A program made the translations under genes and the position numbers. This document shows positions 63,520-64,000 of a stretch of DNA of 64,000 bases, in pieces. The stretch covers positions 15,523,201 through 15,587,200 of the forward strand of contig OZ038422.1 in the NCBI GenBank assembly GCA_964036155.1, in the 5' to 3' direction. A model generated the notes under the pieces. It did no database searches, was not told the origin of the DNA, and was given only the letters and a program-made list of their open reading frames with translations. Positions within the stretch are counted from its first letter, which is position 1, and every line of letters starts with the position of its first letter. This DNA is from Diploscapter coronatus (lineage: Eukaryota > Nematoda > Chromadorea > Rhabditida > Rhabditidae).

Positions 63520-63964
63520 TTAGTGTAGTGGAGCGGGTACGCATTCTCCATCGCGACATTCCTCCTCATAAATCTTACAAACTTTGTCCCCGCATTTCTC
63601 TGCCACTTCTAAATATAAATTAAAATATACCTTTTCTTCTTTAATCTTATGAATATTGAACTCACAGGTAATAGGAATACATTGATAAAATTTGAGATAC
63701 ATCAAAATCTTCAATTCTTCTTTACTAATTAGTCTTACATTAAAAACGAATTTCGGAAATAAGAAAAATCATATTTTCATGAAGAAATAGCAAAAATTTT
63801 ATCCTAGACGTAAGGTGAATATTTTCCAAGCATTTGATTTGCTCTGTATGATAATTAAAAGACGAAAGGCTCACTTTTCTCTTGGCAGAAAGTGTTTCCC
63901 AATCTGGTCTGTCCGCACTCTTTTCCTTCAGCCTCGCAATTTCTGTCAGAACAAGACATGTGGC
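63520..63964 (-). CDS. Secreted cysteine-rich protein, tandem copy 2, partial (5' exons beyond the window)
   Basis: Two exons on the minus strand are visible: 63964-63875 and 63608-63520. They are equivalent to exons 4 and 5 of copy 1. The first reads MSCSDRNCEAEGKECG... and keeps C-4-C-6-C-9-C. The second reads KCGDKVCKIYEEECRDGEC and keeps C-4-C-6-C-4-C, then ends PAPLH. Exon 4 has the same length (90 bases) and phase as in copy 1. The intron between them is 266 bases, against 96 in copy 1. The signal peptide and first Cys block must lie right of the window. Function is unknown, as for copy 1. Confidence 0.7.
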
Positions 63965-64000
63965 CTAAATTATTATTGCTCATCTCGATTTTCTCGGATT

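Overview
The window is nuclear DNA from a nematode, probably a rhabditid-type worm. It is AT-rich and its genes are split by many tiny introns, mostly 43-50 bases with TTTCAG-like 3' ends. Several start codons sit a few bases after a splice acceptor, which suggests spliced-leader trans-splicing. An SRX-type chemoreceptor and an HNF4-class nuclear receptor with a CNGCKG P-box fit this. I rebuilt the genes exon by exon by hand. In every model the reading frame closes across all junctions; one junction in the Nudix gene needs a non-GT donor.

Left third (1-26 kb): the 3' part of a Mn-type cation diffusion facilitator (+); a histidine acid phosphatase (-); a small secreted Gly/Met-rich peptide gene (-); an SRX-like GPCR (-); a full CYP2/CYP33-like cytochrome P450 (-); a TesB/ACOT-type acyl-CoA thioesterase (-); two paralogous small two-TM genes of unknown function (-); and a 14-exon ferroportin-like transporter (+).

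Middle (26-44.4 kb): about 18.5 kb with no gene I can support. It has low-complexity tracts, microsatellites and GC/CpG-richer islands, one of them promoter-like near 38.3-38.9 kb. It lies directly upstream of an 11-exon HNF4-class nuclear receptor (+, 44.5-51.8 kb), so it is probably that gene's regulatory or 5' intronic territory.

Right part (53-64 kb): a NUDT5-like Nudix hydrolase (-) is divergent from a tandem pair of 3-hydroxyisobutyryl-CoA hydrolase genes (+) with the same nine-exon structure. These are followed by a tandem family of secreted cysteine-rich proteins (-): one complete gene and one cut by the window edge.

Recurring themes are tandem duplication (two-TM pair, HIBCH pair, Cys-rich pair) and enzyme or transporter families in which key residues have changed (acid phosphatase HD to ND, thioesterase Asp/Gln replaced, ferroportin iron ligands mostly replaced). 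No operon, CRISPR array, rRNA or convincing tRNA was seen. No wholly new system is evident. The best candidates for undescribed biology are the two-TM pair, the Cys-rich family and the Gly/Met peptide with a C-terminal amidation signal.
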